From the NCBI GenBank assembly GCA_946061355.1, contig CAMGRE010000031.1, positions 1-16,233 on the forward strand: a stretch of DNA of 16,233 bases. The letters run 5' to 3'. A model generated the notes under the pieces. It ran no database searches. It saw only the letters and a list, made by a program, of their open reading frames with translations, and had not been told where the DNA came from. Source of the DNA: an uncultured bacterium (lineage in GTDB: Bacteria > Bacillota > Clostridia > Lachnospirales > Lachnospiraceae). Position numbers and translations under genes: made by a program. Positions within the stretch are counted from its first letter, which is position 1; the number at the start of each line of letters is the position of its first letter. Of the stretch, positions 7,201 to 13,355 are shown one piece after another.

Positions 7201-7762
7201 CCTCTGGAAGAAACATATCACGGATATGACGTCGGCTTTCCTGTTGGATGAAGAGACGGGGGTGGTGTCTGTGGAGGACGGTAAGACTGCCGTGATCGGC
7301 GGGATCATCACGGATAAAAAGATCAAGTACACAAAGAACGACAAGGTCATGGCGTTTCTGCAGCTTGAGGACCTGGCGGGAACCGTGGAGGTCATCGTAT
7401 TCCCGAGAGATTATGAGAAGAATGCGGACAAGCTTGTCGTGGACAACAAGGTGTTTATTAAAGGAAGAGTGTCCGTGGAGGAAGAAAAGGACGGAAAACT
7501 GATCTGCGAACAGATCACGGGCTTTGACCAGATGCCGAAAAAGTTGTGGATTAAATTCCCGACGATGGAAGCTTATGAGGAAAAAGAGGAGAGACTGAAT
7601 GCGATCCTCGGAGAATCCGAAGGAAATGACAGTGTTGTCATTTATGTGGAAGCGACCAGAGAGATGAAGAAACTGCCCGCCAACAGAAATGTGAAGGCGG
7701 ATCAGACGTTGGTGCAGATATTGGGAAGCGCTTTTGGGGAAGAAAATGTAAAGGTTGTATAA
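4286..7762 (+). CDS. dnaE: DNA polymerase III alpha subunit, DnaE type
   Basis: Replicative DNA polymerase of the C family; 1158 residues is typical of DnaE. Domains in order: an N-terminal PHP domain (about 1-280) opening HLHTHTEYSLLDG; palm and thumb with GPGRGSAAGS and catalytic acidic residues in PDIDIDF (405-411, Asp406/408/410); fingers with AFNKSHA (756-762); a helix-hairpin-helix region with FNKSHA-type followers; the internal sliding-clamp motif QITLF (920-924); and an OB fold (about 1001-1080). All nine PHP metal ligands appear present: His7, His9, Asp16, His41, Glu66, His88, Cys138, Asp206, His208. The ATG at 4286 is chosen for its ribosome site and because the protein then begins at the PHP domain. 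Firmicutes usually also carry PolC, so this enzyme may extend primers rather than be the sole replicase. That is background knowledge, not visible here. Confidence 0.97.
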   Translation: MAFVHLHTHTEYSLLDGSNKIKEYVKRVKELGMDSAAITDHGVMYGVIDFYRACKEAGINPVIGCEVYVAPNSRFDKELTGGEDRYYHLVLLAENNTGYANLMKIVSRGFTEGYYYKPRVDMEILNQFHEGIIALSACLAGEVQRYIVKGLVDEAKKVARKYKACFGKGNFFLEMQDHGIPEQRTVNTVLLQMSKELDIPLVVTNDVHYTYADDVKPHDILLCLQTGKKLADEDRMRYEGGQYFVKSEEEMKGLFPYAWEAVENTQRIADRCHVEIEFGVTKLPKFEVPEGYTSWTYLNELCRKGLEERYQDADGESVRKQIGMTLQERLDYELGVIRNMGYVDYFLIVWDFINYARQNEIMVGPGRGSAAGSIVAYCLKITDIDPIRYNLLFERFLNPERVSMPDIDIDFCYERRQEVIDYVGRKYGADKVVQIVTFGTLAAKGVIRDVGRVMDLPYSYVDSIAKMVPNELNITLDRALELNPEFRKLYETDDQVKELIDMCKRLEGLPRHTSMHAAGVVICQKSADEFVPLSRGSDGSITTQFTMTTLEELGLLKMDFLGLRTLTVIRDAVENVRKTTGIQLDMGKIDYDDKAVLGAIGTGKTDGVFQLESAGMKSFMKELKPQNLEDVIAGISLYRPGPMDFIPKYIKGKNNQDSITYLCPQLEPILAPTYGCIVYQEQVMQIVRDLGGYTLGRSDLVRRAMSKKKQSVMEKERANFIFGNPEEGVPGCVAKGIDEKVASQIYDDMMDFAKYAFNKSHAACYAVVSYRTAYLKYYYPVEFMAALLTSVIDNPKKVSEYIMTCRSMGIQILPPDINAGEAGFSVSDRSIRYALTAIKSIGRNVINDIVKEREQRGPFTNLKDFVTRTSELDVSKKTIENLIKAGAFDGMGATRKQLMSIYIKVLDSIHQDKKNNMAGQITLFDLADDSEKENYDIKMPDVGEYSKEMLLAFEKEVLGIYVSGHPLEEYEALWKKHITDMTSAFLLDEETGVVSVEDGKTAVIGGIITDKKIKYTKNDKVMAFLQLEDLAGTVEVIVFPRDYEKNADKLVVDNKVFIKGRVSVEEEKDGKLICEQITGFDQMPKKLWIKFPTMEAYEEKEERLNAILGESEGNDSVVIYVEATREMKKLPANRNVKADQTLVQILGSAFGEENVKVV

Positions 7763-7768
7763 AGAATA

Positions 7769-7797
7769 TTGAAATTGCGCCCAAAAAAGTTTAGAAT
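7769..7797 (+). promoter_or_regulatory. Sigma-A-type promoter for pfkA
   Basis: TTGAAA (7769-7774), 17-bp spacer, TAGAAT (7792-7797), starting 6 bp after the dnaE stop. It gives a short leader of about 20 nt before the pfkA ATG. I see no terminator between dnaE and pfkA, so read-through from dnaE is also possible. Confidence 0.65.
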
Positions 7798-7821
7798 GTA
7801 GAAAATAAAGGAGGAATTCGC

Positions 7822-8796
7822 ATGGCCAAAGAAATTAAGACAATCGGTGTGCTGACAAGCGGTGGCGATGCTCCCGGCATGAATGCTGCGATTCGTGCAG
7901 TTGTGCGCAAGGCACTTGACAACGGTGTTAAGGTAAAGGGAATCAAGAAAGGCTATCAGGGTCTTTTGAATGAAGAGATCATAGATATGGACGCCAGAAG
8001 CGTGTCGGACATTATTCAGCGCGGAGGCACGATACTCGGTACAGCCCGCTGCTCGGAATTCCGGACGGAGGAAGGACAGCAGAAGGGTGCGGATATCTGC
8101 AAGAAGCATAAGATCGACGGACTGGTTGTCATCGGCGGCGACGGCTCCTACAGGGGAGCGCAGGCGTTGGCACGTCACGGGATCAATACGATTGGTCTGC
8201 CGGGGACGATTGATCTGGACATTGCATGTACGGAGTATACGATCGGATTTGACACCGCAATCAACACGGCGATGGATGCGATCGATAAGGTTCGTGATAC
8301 CTCCTCATCCCATGAACGGTGCAGTATCATTGAGGTTATGGGAAGGAATGCAGGGTATATCGCACTTTGGTGCGGTGTGGCAAACGGAGCCGAAGATATC
8401 CTGCTTCCGGAGAAGTACGATTATGATGAGCAACGGATCATCAACAATATTATCAAGAACCGTAAGACGGGGAAAAAGCATCACATTATCATCAATGCAG
8501 AGGGAATCGGGCATTCCACATCCATGGCGCGCCGGATCGAGGCGGCAACCGGCATGGAGACCAGAGCGACGATCTTAGGATACATGCAGCGCGGCGGAAG
8601 TCCGACCTGTAAGGATAGATTCTATGCCTCCATCATGGGAGCCTATGCGGCGGATATCCTCTGTGCGGGCAAGTCAAACCGCGTGGTGGGTTACCAGCAC
8701 GGTGAGTTTCAGGATTTTGATATCGAGGAGGCGCTTGCAATGCAGAAGGGCATTCCGGAATATCAGTATGAGGTCAGCAAAGCGCTGTCAAGATAA
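7822..8796 (+). CDS. pfkA: ATP-dependent 6-phosphofructokinase
   Basis: Phosphorylates fructose-6-phosphate to fructose-1,6-bisphosphate, the committed step of glycolysis. The 324 residues match bacterial PfkA (about 320). Seen: the ATP loop LTSGGDAPGMN (11-21); GGDGS (105-109), where Gly rather than Asp after GGD indicates ATP rather than pyrophosphate use; PGTIDLDI (127-134) with catalytic Asp131; MGRNAGYIALW (173-183); and the substrate-site ILGYMQRGGSP (251-261). Oddity: the usual GTIDND motif reads GTIDLD, with Leu132 replacing the common Asn. AAGGAGG lies 7 nt before the ATG, with its own promoter 25 bp upstream. NagB, encoded nearby, makes its substrate, but the genes are not in one operon. 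dnaE-pfkA proximity is common in Firmicutes. Confidence 0.96.
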   Translation: MAKEIKTIGVLTSGGDAPGMNAAIRAVVRKALDNGVKVKGIKKGYQGLLNEEIIDMDARSVSDIIQRGGTILGTARCSEFRTEEGQQKGADICKKHKIDGLVVIGGDGSYRGAQALARHGINTIGLPGTIDLDIACTEYTIGFDTAINTAMDAIDKVRDTSSSHERCSIIEVMGRNAGYIALWCGVANGAEDILLPEKYDYDEQRIINNIIKNRKTGKKHHIIINAEGIGHSTSMARRIEAATGMETRATILGYMQRGGSPTCKDRFYASIMGAYAADILCAGKSNRVVGYQHGEFQDFDIEEALAMQKGIPEYQYEVSKALSR

Positions 8797-8844
8797 GGGA
8801 TCTCTTTTCCCGCAGAAAGATAACAGAGAGTAGAGGAGCACGAA

Positions 8845-9666
8845 ATGATTACCAGCCTTGGAAATCGGGGAGTGAAATCAGTGGTGCATCTGAGAGAGAG
8901 AGCAAAGGTGCGCAGAGAGCAGGATGCCTTCGTGACCGAAGGTGTCAGGATGTTTCTGGAGGCGCCTGCAGAGCGGATTCGGGAAGTGTATCTTTCCGAA
9001 TCCTTTTCGCGTTGTATGGACAATCCGGCGCGTCCGGGATCAGATGTATACCTGGCAGATGTGAAGGAAAAATTGACAGGGATGTCATATGAGACGGTGA
9101 CGGATGAGGTGTTCAAAAAAATGGCCGATACGGTGACGCCTCAGGGAATCCTGTGTGTGATGAAGATGTATCATCATTCCCTGGATGATATGATGCAGGG
9201 GCAGCAGCCGTTGCTGCTTATGCTTGAGGATATTCAGGATCCGGGCAATCTGGGAACCATGATCCGCACGGGGGAAGGTGCGGGGATCTCCGGCGTGGTC
9301 ATGTCAAAGAATACGGTTGATATCTATAATCCCAAGACAATCCGCTCAACGATGGGCTCTGTGTACCGTGTACCGTTTGTGTACGTGGAGGACCTGGCAG
9401 AGAGTATAGGGATACTTCGGCAGCGGGGGGTCCGTGTTTTTGCGGCTCATCTGAAGGGGAAGGAGTGGTATGATGAGGCGGATTATACGCTTCCATCGGC
9501 ATTTCTGGTCGGAAACGAGGGAAACGGTCTGACAGACCGGATTGCGGACTGCGCGGACAGCTATATCAGGATTCCCATGGCAGGGCAGGTGGAATCGTTA
9601 AATGCGGGAGTCGCATCATCAATATTACTGTATGAAGCATCAAGGCAGAGGAGGAATGGAAGATGA
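8845..9666 (+). CDS. TrmH/SpoU-family RNA 2'-O-ribose methyltransferase
   Basis: A SAM-dependent methyltransferase of the SPOUT superfamily that methylates a ribose 2'-OH in rRNA or tRNA; the target nucleotide cannot be read from the sequence. The 273 residues are usual for the YsgA/RlmB-like group. Residues 1-105 form the small N-terminal substrate-binding domain. The C-terminal knotted domain shows motif 1 DPGNLGTMIRT (132-142), motif 2 GNEGNGL (223-229) and motif 3 IPMAGQVESLNAGVA (243-257), with Asn135, Arg141, Glu225, Ser251 and Asn253 as expected catalytic or SAM-loop residues. GAGGAG lies before the ATG. The stop overlaps the proC start by 4 nt, so the two are probably co-translated. 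It lies 48 nt after pfkA with no terminator evident, so it may be read from the pfkA promoter. Confidence 0.9.
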   Translation: MITSLGNRGVKSVVHLRERAKVRREQDAFVTEGVRMFLEAPAERIREVYLSESFSRCMDNPARPGSDVYLADVKEKLTGMSYETVTDEVFKKMADTVTPQGILCVMKMYHHSLDDMMQGQQPLLLMLEDIQDPGNLGTMIRTGEGAGISGVVMSKNTVDIYNPKTIRSTMGSVYRVPFVYVEDLAESIGILRQRGVRVFAAHLKGKEWYDEADYTLPSAFLVGNEGNGLTDRIADCADSYIRIPMAGQVESLNAGVASSILLYEASRQRRNGR

Positions 9667-10457
9667 AAATAGGAGTGATCGGACTCGGCAATATGGCAAA
9701 AGCGATCCTGAGCGGAATGCTTGCAAAAGGAATTGTCGCAAAGGAGGATGTGATCGGATCTGCCGCCACACAGACGACGATCGATAAGGCGCGGGAACAG
9801 TACGGGATCGCAGTGACGCTTGACAACAGAGAGGTGGCGAAGAGAGCTGATGTGTTGCTGTTAGCGGTAAAGCCACAGTTTATGGCAGACGTGATCAATC
9901 AGATTCGCGAGGATGTGACGGAGGATATGTTGGTGATCACGATCGCAGCCGGAAAGACAATTGCATGGTATGAGGAAGCTTTCGGCAAAAAGATCAGGCT
10001 GGTGCGCTGTATGCCGAATACACCGGCGATGGTCGGCGAAGGATGTACCGCCGTATGCAGAAATGATCATGTGACGGAAGAGAATATGAACTATGCCATG
10101 ACGCTTATGAACAGTTTCGGCAGGGCGTCCGAGATCAGGGAAGGATTGATGGATGCGTTCAGCGCCGTCAGCGGCAGTTCGCCTGCATACGTTTTTATGT
10201 TTATCGAGGCGATGGCGGATGCAGGTGTGGCAGCAGGGCTTCCCAGGAAGCAGGCATACGAATTTGCGGCGCAGGCAGTGGCCGGAAGCGCCAGAATGGT
10301 ACTGGAGACAGGGAAGCATCCGGGAGAGCTTAAGGACATGGTGTGTTCGCCGGCGGGAACCACGATCGAGGCGGTAAAAGTGCTGGAGGAAAGAGGCTTG
10401 CGAGGGGCTGTGATGGACGCTGTCGGAGCCTGTGTGGAGAAGGCAAAAAAATTATAG
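9663..10457 (+). CDS. proC: Pyrroline-5-carboxylate reductase
   Basis: Reduces 1-pyrroline-5-carboxylate to L-proline with NAD(P)H, the last step of proline synthesis. The 264 residues are typical. Seen: a Rossmann start MKIGVIGLGNMAKAI with GLGNMA (7-12), LAVKPQ (67-72), CMPNTPAMVGEG (116-127), and the C-terminal dimer and substrate region SGSSPAYVFMFIEAMADAG (170-188) with SPAGTTIEA (229-237). The ATG is embedded in the stop of the preceding methyltransferase gene (ATGA, 4-bp overlap), and GAGGAGG lies upstream inside that gene. No proA or proB is near, so this proline gene is separated from its pathway. No terminator is evident after its stop; the next gene has its own promoter from 10493. 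Confidence 0.96.
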   Translation: MKIGVIGLGNMAKAILSGMLAKGIVAKEDVIGSAATQTTIDKAREQYGIAVTLDNREVAKRADVLLLAVKPQFMADVINQIREDVTEDMLVITIAAGKTIAWYEEAFGKKIRLVRCMPNTPAMVGEGCTAVCRNDHVTEENMNYAMTLMNSFGRASEIREGLMDAFSAVSGSSPAYVFMFIEAMADAGVAAGLPRKQAYEFAAQAVAGSARMVLETGKHPGELKDMVCSPAGTTIEAVKVLEERGLRGAVMDAVGACVEKAKKL

Positions 10458-10492
10458 GATATCTGTATAACCCCCCGAAAACCAGCCGAAAC

Positions 10493-10521
10493 TTGACAAT
10501 ATACAGTGTTTTTGCTATCAT
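10493..10521 (+). promoter_or_regulatory. Sigma-A-type promoter of the cell-wall hydrolase gene
   Basis: Perfect TTGACA (10493-10498), 17-bp spacer, TATCAT (10516-10521), giving a leader of about 70 nt. A 7-bp dyad (10524-10530 with 10538-10544) sits over the predicted start site. A second consensus -10, TATAAT, lies at 10547-10552 without a clear -35. Confidence 0.7.
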
Positions 10522-10523
10522 GA

Positions 10524-10544
10524 ACGAAATGTTAATAATTTCGT
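10524..10544 (+). promoter_or_regulatory. Inverted repeat at the predicted transcription start, possible operator
   Basis: ACGAAAT and ATTTCGT are perfect inverted arms separated by 7 nt (GTTAATA). They lie immediately downstream of one -10 and at the -35 distance from the next TATAAT. The position suits a regulator site. The regulator is unknown, and an mRNA 5' hairpin is equally possible. Confidence 0.35.
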
Positions 10545-10598
10545 AATATAATGCAACATCTGTGAAATAAATAACCACAGCGTTTTTGGGAGGTTTCT

Positions 10599-11753
10599 AT
10601 GAAGAAAAAAGGCAGACGGCTGTTGCAGCGCCTGTGTGGAGTGATTGCGGGAGCAATTGCTTTCACGGCGTTTCAGGCAGCAGGAATTGCCGGTAATACA
10701 GACAGCTTAAGCTCTTTCAATGCGGGAGCGGCTGCTGTGCTGGACGCGGAACCGGAGGATACGCCGGAGAATGCATCGGATCATTCCGATTCGGAAGGAA
10801 CAAAAAAAGACAGTGACAAAACGGAATCATCCGACGAGGATGACTCGGAGAAGTCCGATCTGGTTATGGCAAATGTGAAGGATGCCGTCAATGTGAGGGA
10901 AGAGGCTGACGAGAATTCCGATAAGGTCGGCAAGCTTTACAATGACTGCGGAGGCGAGATCCTGGAGCGCCGTAACGGTTGGACGAAGTTAAAGTCAGGA
11001 AATTTGGTGGGCTGGACAAAGGATGAATACCTGGTGTTCGGCAAAGAAGCAGAGGAGATGGCAGAGGATGTGGGAAATCTGGTTGCCACGATCCAGACGA
11101 ATGCTCTGCGGGTGAGAAAGGAACCGTCCGAGGATGCCGGTGTGTATGGACTTCTTTCCAAAAACGAGGAAGTAGAGGCGATCGAGGTCATAGATGACGA
11201 CTGGGTAAGCGTTGACTATGAAGGAGATGTCGGTTATATTTCCGCTGAATACGCAAAAGTGGAATTTATGATCGATTCCGGTGAGACGATGGAAGAGATC
11301 AAGATCCGGGAAAAGAAAGAAAAGGAAGAAAAAGCAAAAGCAACACAGCAGAGAGCGATGGAGGCTGCGGTCGAGCAGGCTCCGCTGATTAATGAGAACC
11401 TGGGTGCAGTTCAGGCGGCGACCGCAGAGGATGTGCTGCTGGCAGCGCTGATCCAGTGTGAAGCCGGAAGCCAGCCATATGAGGGACAGCTTGCAGTAGG
11501 AGCAGTCGTGATGAACCGGGTGCGCAGCGGCGGTTACCCCAATACGATCTCGGAGGTGATCTATGCGTCAGGACAGTTCCCGCCTGCGAGAAACGGAGCT
11601 GTTGAGAGAAAGATCGAGAAGGGCGTGAAGGCAAGCTGCCTGCAGGCAGCACAGGAAGCGATTGCAGGTGTTTCCAATGTCGGAACGGCGACTCATTTCA
11701 GAAGGGCCGGAGGTCATGACGGAATAGTTATCGGCAGCCATGTGTTCTGGTGA
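10599..11753 (+). CDS. Secreted SH3b-domain cell-wall hydrolase (SleB/CwlJ-like)
   Basis: A predicted exported peptidoglycan hydrolase of 384 residues. Residues 1-32 are a signal-peptide-like segment (basic start, hydrophobic GVIAGAIAFTAFQAAGIAG). Residues 48-88 are a low-complexity acidic/serine linker. Two bacterial SH3 domains follow (about 90-147, with DAVNVREEADENSDKVGKL; and 161-223, with NALRVRKEPSEDAGVYGLL), then a charged helical stretch (230-260) and a C-terminal Hydrolase_2 domain (277-384). The likely catalytic Glu288 lies in ALIQCEAGSQPYEGQLAVG, followed by VVMNRV and a terminal SHVFW. SleB/CwlJ enzymes cleave spore cortex, but SH3b-plus-Hydrolase_2 proteins are also used in vegetative walls, so a germination role is not shown. 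GGGAGG lies 5 nt before the ATG. It is a single-gene unit with its own promoter and terminator. Confidence 0.88.
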   Translation: MKKKGRRLLQRLCGVIAGAIAFTAFQAAGIAGNTDSLSSFNAGAAAVLDAEPEDTPENASDHSDSEGTKKDSDKTESSDEDDSEKSDLVMANVKDAVNVREEADENSDKVGKLYNDCGGEILERRNGWTKLKSGNLVGWTKDEYLVFGKEAEEMAEDVGNLVATIQTNALRVRKEPSEDAGVYGLLSKNEEVEAIEVIDDDWVSVDYEGDVGYISAEYAKVEFMIDSGETMEEIKIREKKEKEEKAKATQQRAMEAAVEQAPLINENLGAVQAATAEDVLLAALIQCEAGSQPYEGQLAVGAVVMNRVRSGGYPNTISEVIYASGQFPPARNGAVERKIEKGVKASCLQAAQEAIAGVSNVGTATHFRRAGGHDGIVIGSHVFW

Positions 11754-11803
11754 TGGAAAAGGCACTTCTGCTGATTTTGCAAAACGTAGAGATTGTGAAA
11801 TGC

Positions 11804-11831
11804 AAGGAACTCTTTCGGGAGTTCCTTTTTT
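11804..11831 (+). terminator. Intrinsic terminator after the cell-wall hydrolase gene
   Basis: A perfect 9-bp stem AAGGAACTC (11804-11812) with GAGTTCCTT (11819-11827), 6-nt loop and an uninterrupted T run at 11826-11831. It lies 50 nt after the stop. It separates this gene from the nfeD-slipin-argF-birA run. Confidence 0.88.
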
Positions 11832-11837
11832 GTCCGC

Positions 11838-11866
11838 TTGCGTCTTGCCTGCGAATATAGTATGAT
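11838..11866 (+). promoter_or_regulatory. Probable promoter of the nfeD-slipin-argF-birA-coaX run
   Basis: A -10 TATGAT (11861-11866) with TTGCGT (11838-11843) at 17 bp; the -35 matches only 3 of 6. It is placed directly after the terminator and 33 bp before the first gene, which raises its plausibility. Confidence 0.5.
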
Positions 11867-11885
11867 AAAAAGGATTTCAAAATAT

Positions 11886-11890
11886 GGAGG
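11886..11890 (+). promoter_or_regulatory. Ribosome binding site that fixes the nfeD start
   Basis: GGAGG lies 8 nt before the ATG at 11899. It overlaps the upstream in-frame ATG at 11884, which itself has no ribosome site, so 11899 is preferred. Confidence 0.7.
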
Positions 11891-11898
11891 AAAAGGAT

Positions 11899-12333
11899 AT
11901 GAATATGGCAGTTTTCTGGCTGGTTGTACTGATCGTCTGCATCTTGATAGAAATCCCCACTCTGGGACTTACGACCATCTGGTTCGCGGGAGGATCCTTA
12001 TTTGCTGCACTGGCGGCGCTGCTTCATCTTCCGCTGTGGCTGCAGATCGCCGTGTTCGTTGTAGTGTCCCTGGTGTTGTTGTTCCTGACCAGACCGATTG
12101 CGGTGAAGTATTTCAACAAAGACAGAATTCGTACCAATGCGGAGAGTCTTGTGGGACAGCAGGCTATCGTGATCAGTGAGATTGACAATATGCAGGGGAT
12201 CGGTCAGGTTACCGTGGGAGGCATAGAGTGGTCCGCAAGATCTGTGGATAACAAAATGAATTTTCCGGTAGGCTCTGTGGTGGAAATCCTTGCGATTCAG
12301 GGTGTCAAGCTGATCGTAGGTGAAAAACAATAG
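11899..12333 (+). CDS. NfeD-like membrane protein
   Basis: A short NfeD-family protein of 144 residues. Three hydrophobic segments are visible (about 5-20, 24-42, 46-64), including TTIWFAGGSLFAALAALL. A soluble C-terminal domain (about 80-144) has the NfeD OB-fold pattern, with VGQQAIV, GQVTVGGIEWSARS and a terminal VEILAIQGVKLIV. The N-terminal protease domain of long NfeD proteins is absent. Short NfeD proteins are typically encoded next to a slipin or flotillin and thought to act with it at membrane microdomains; here a slipin gene follows after 53 nt. The exact cellular job is not established. The start at 11899 rather than 11884 is chosen because GGAGG precedes it correctly. Confidence 0.88.
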   Translation: MNMAVFWLVVLIVCILIEIPTLGLTTIWFAGGSLFAALAALLHLPLWLQIAVFVVVSLVLLFLTRPIAVKYFNKDRIRTNAESLVGQQAIVISEIDNMQGIGQVTVGGIEWSARSVDNKMNFPVGSVVEILAIQGVKLIVGEKQ

Positions 12334-12386
12334 AAAGAGCGCTTGCGCCTTTCCGGTTTTATTAAAAAAGAAAAGAGGGATAAGAA

Positions 12387-13310
12387 ATGGCTTTAGCAGT
12401 AGTGTTTATTGTGTTTTTTATTATCGGTTTGTGGATTGTGGCATCCTGCATCAGGATCGTGCCTCAGGCCCACGCTTATGTCGTTGAGCGTCTCGGCGCT
12501 TATCAGGGGACATGGTCTGTCGGTATTCATGTGAAGGTTCCGTTTATCGACAGAGTGGCAAAGAGAGTTCTGTTAAAGGAGCAGGTAGTTGATTTTGCTC
12601 CGCAGCCCGTGATCACTAAGGATAATGTAACGATGAGAATCGATACGGTCGTATTTTTCCAGATCACAGATCCGAAGCTGTTCGCATACGGTGTCGAGAA
12701 TCCGATCATGGCGATCGAGAATCTGACGGCAACCACGCTGCGTAATATCATCGGTGAGATGGAACTGGACCAGACACTGACTTCCCGTGAGATCATCAAT
12801 ACAAAGATGCGCGCTTCTCTTGACATTGCAACCGATCCCTGGGGAATCAAGGTGAACCGTGTTGAGTTAAAGAACATCATTCCTCCCGCAGCAATTCAGG
12901 ATGCGATGGAGAAACAGATGAAGGCTGAGCGTGAGAGACGTGAAGCGATCCTGCGTGCGGAAGGTGAAAAGAAATCCACGATCCTTGTGGCGGAAGGTAA
13001 GAAGGAATCCGCAATTCTGGAGGCAGAGGCTGAGAAGGAAGCTGCGATCCTGCGTGCGGAAGCTGAGAAGGAGAAGATGATCCGTGAGGCGGAAGGTGAG
13101 GCAGAGGCAATCCTTAAGGTGCAGCAGGCTACCGCGGACGGTATCCGCTTCATCCGTGAGGCAGGAGCTGATGAGGCTGTGCTTCGTATCAAGAGTCTGG
13201 AGGCATTTGAGAAGGCAGCGGACGGTCAGGCAACCAAAATCATTATCCCTTCTGAAATTCAGGGGATTGCAGGACTGGCTTCTTCCCTTAAGGAGATTGT
13301 GACAAAATAG
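12387..13310 (+). CDS. SPFH-domain membrane protein (slipin/stomatin, QmcA-like)
   Basis: A 307-residue stomatin/prohibitin-type scaffold protein. Residues 3-22 form a single N-terminal hydrophobic anchor. The SPFH domain follows (about 23-180), recognised by RIVPQAHAYVVERLGAY, GIHVKVPFIDRV, ATTLRNIIGEMELDQTLTSR and WGIKVNRVELKNIIPP. Residues 170-250 form a charged coiled coil containing five 11-residue repeats (187-241). The C-terminal segment ends with IIIPSEIQGIAGLASSLKEI. Family members oligomerise in rings on the membrane, often with the NfeD partner encoded upstream as here, and QmcA/HflKC relatives influence FtsH proteolysis. No FtsH gene is in view. AGAGGGA lies 6 nt before the ATG. 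Family is very likely; function here is inference. Confidence 0.93.
   Translation: MALAVVFIVFFIIGLWIVASCIRIVPQAHAYVVERLGAYQGTWSVGIHVKVPFIDRVAKRVLLKEQVVDFAPQPVITKDNVTMRIDTVVFFQITDPKLFAYGVENPIMAIENLTATTLRNIIGEMELDQTLTSREIINTKMRASLDIATDPWGIKVNRVELKNIIPPAAIQDAMEKQMKAERERREAILRAEGEKKSTILVAEGKKESAILEAEAEKEAAILRAEAEKEKMIREAEGEAEAILKVQQATADGIRFIREAGADEAVLRIKSLEAFEKAADGQATKIIIPSEIQGIAGLASSLKEIVTK
12945..13109 (+). repeat. Five in-frame 33-bp units encoding an 11-residue coiled-coil repeat
   Basis: Units at 12945, 12978, 13011, 13044 and 13077 encode AILRAEGEKKS, TILVAEGKKES, AILEAEAEKEA, AILRAEAEKEK and MIREAEGEAEA. The first and fourth share 19 identical bases (12945-12963 and 13044-13062), which points to internal duplication. 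The unit length is a hendecad, typical of right-handed coiled coils in SPFH proteins. Confidence 0.9.
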
Positions 13311-13314
13311 TAAC

Positions 13315-13334
13315 ATGTGACATGCGTGTCATGT
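13315..13334 (+). repeat. Small stem-loop between the slipin gene and argF
   Basis: Bases 13315-13322 pair with 13327-13334 (8 bp, two G-U) around a TGCG loop, 5 nt after the slipin stop and 21 nt before the argF ATG. There is no T run, so it is not a terminator. It could limit processing or be an operator half-dyad. Weak evidence for a role. Confidence 0.35.
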
Positions 13335-13355
13335 AGAGGCAAAGGATGGTACAGT

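Noticed and set aside
12334..12386. Short GCGC-based inverted repeat between nfeD and the slipin gene, considered as a terminator.
   Set aside because: The stem is only about four pairs with a tiny loop and a bulge, and the genes form a known functional pair, so termination here is unlikely.
12867..13316. Minus-strand open frame of 149 codons opposite the slipin coiled-coil region.
   Set aside because: Its apparent repeats are only the antisense reading of the 33-bp hendecad units in the slipin gene.
13315..13334. Stem-loop before argF considered as an ArgR operator.
   Set aside because: It does not resemble the AT-rich ARG box; kept only as an unassigned stem-loop.
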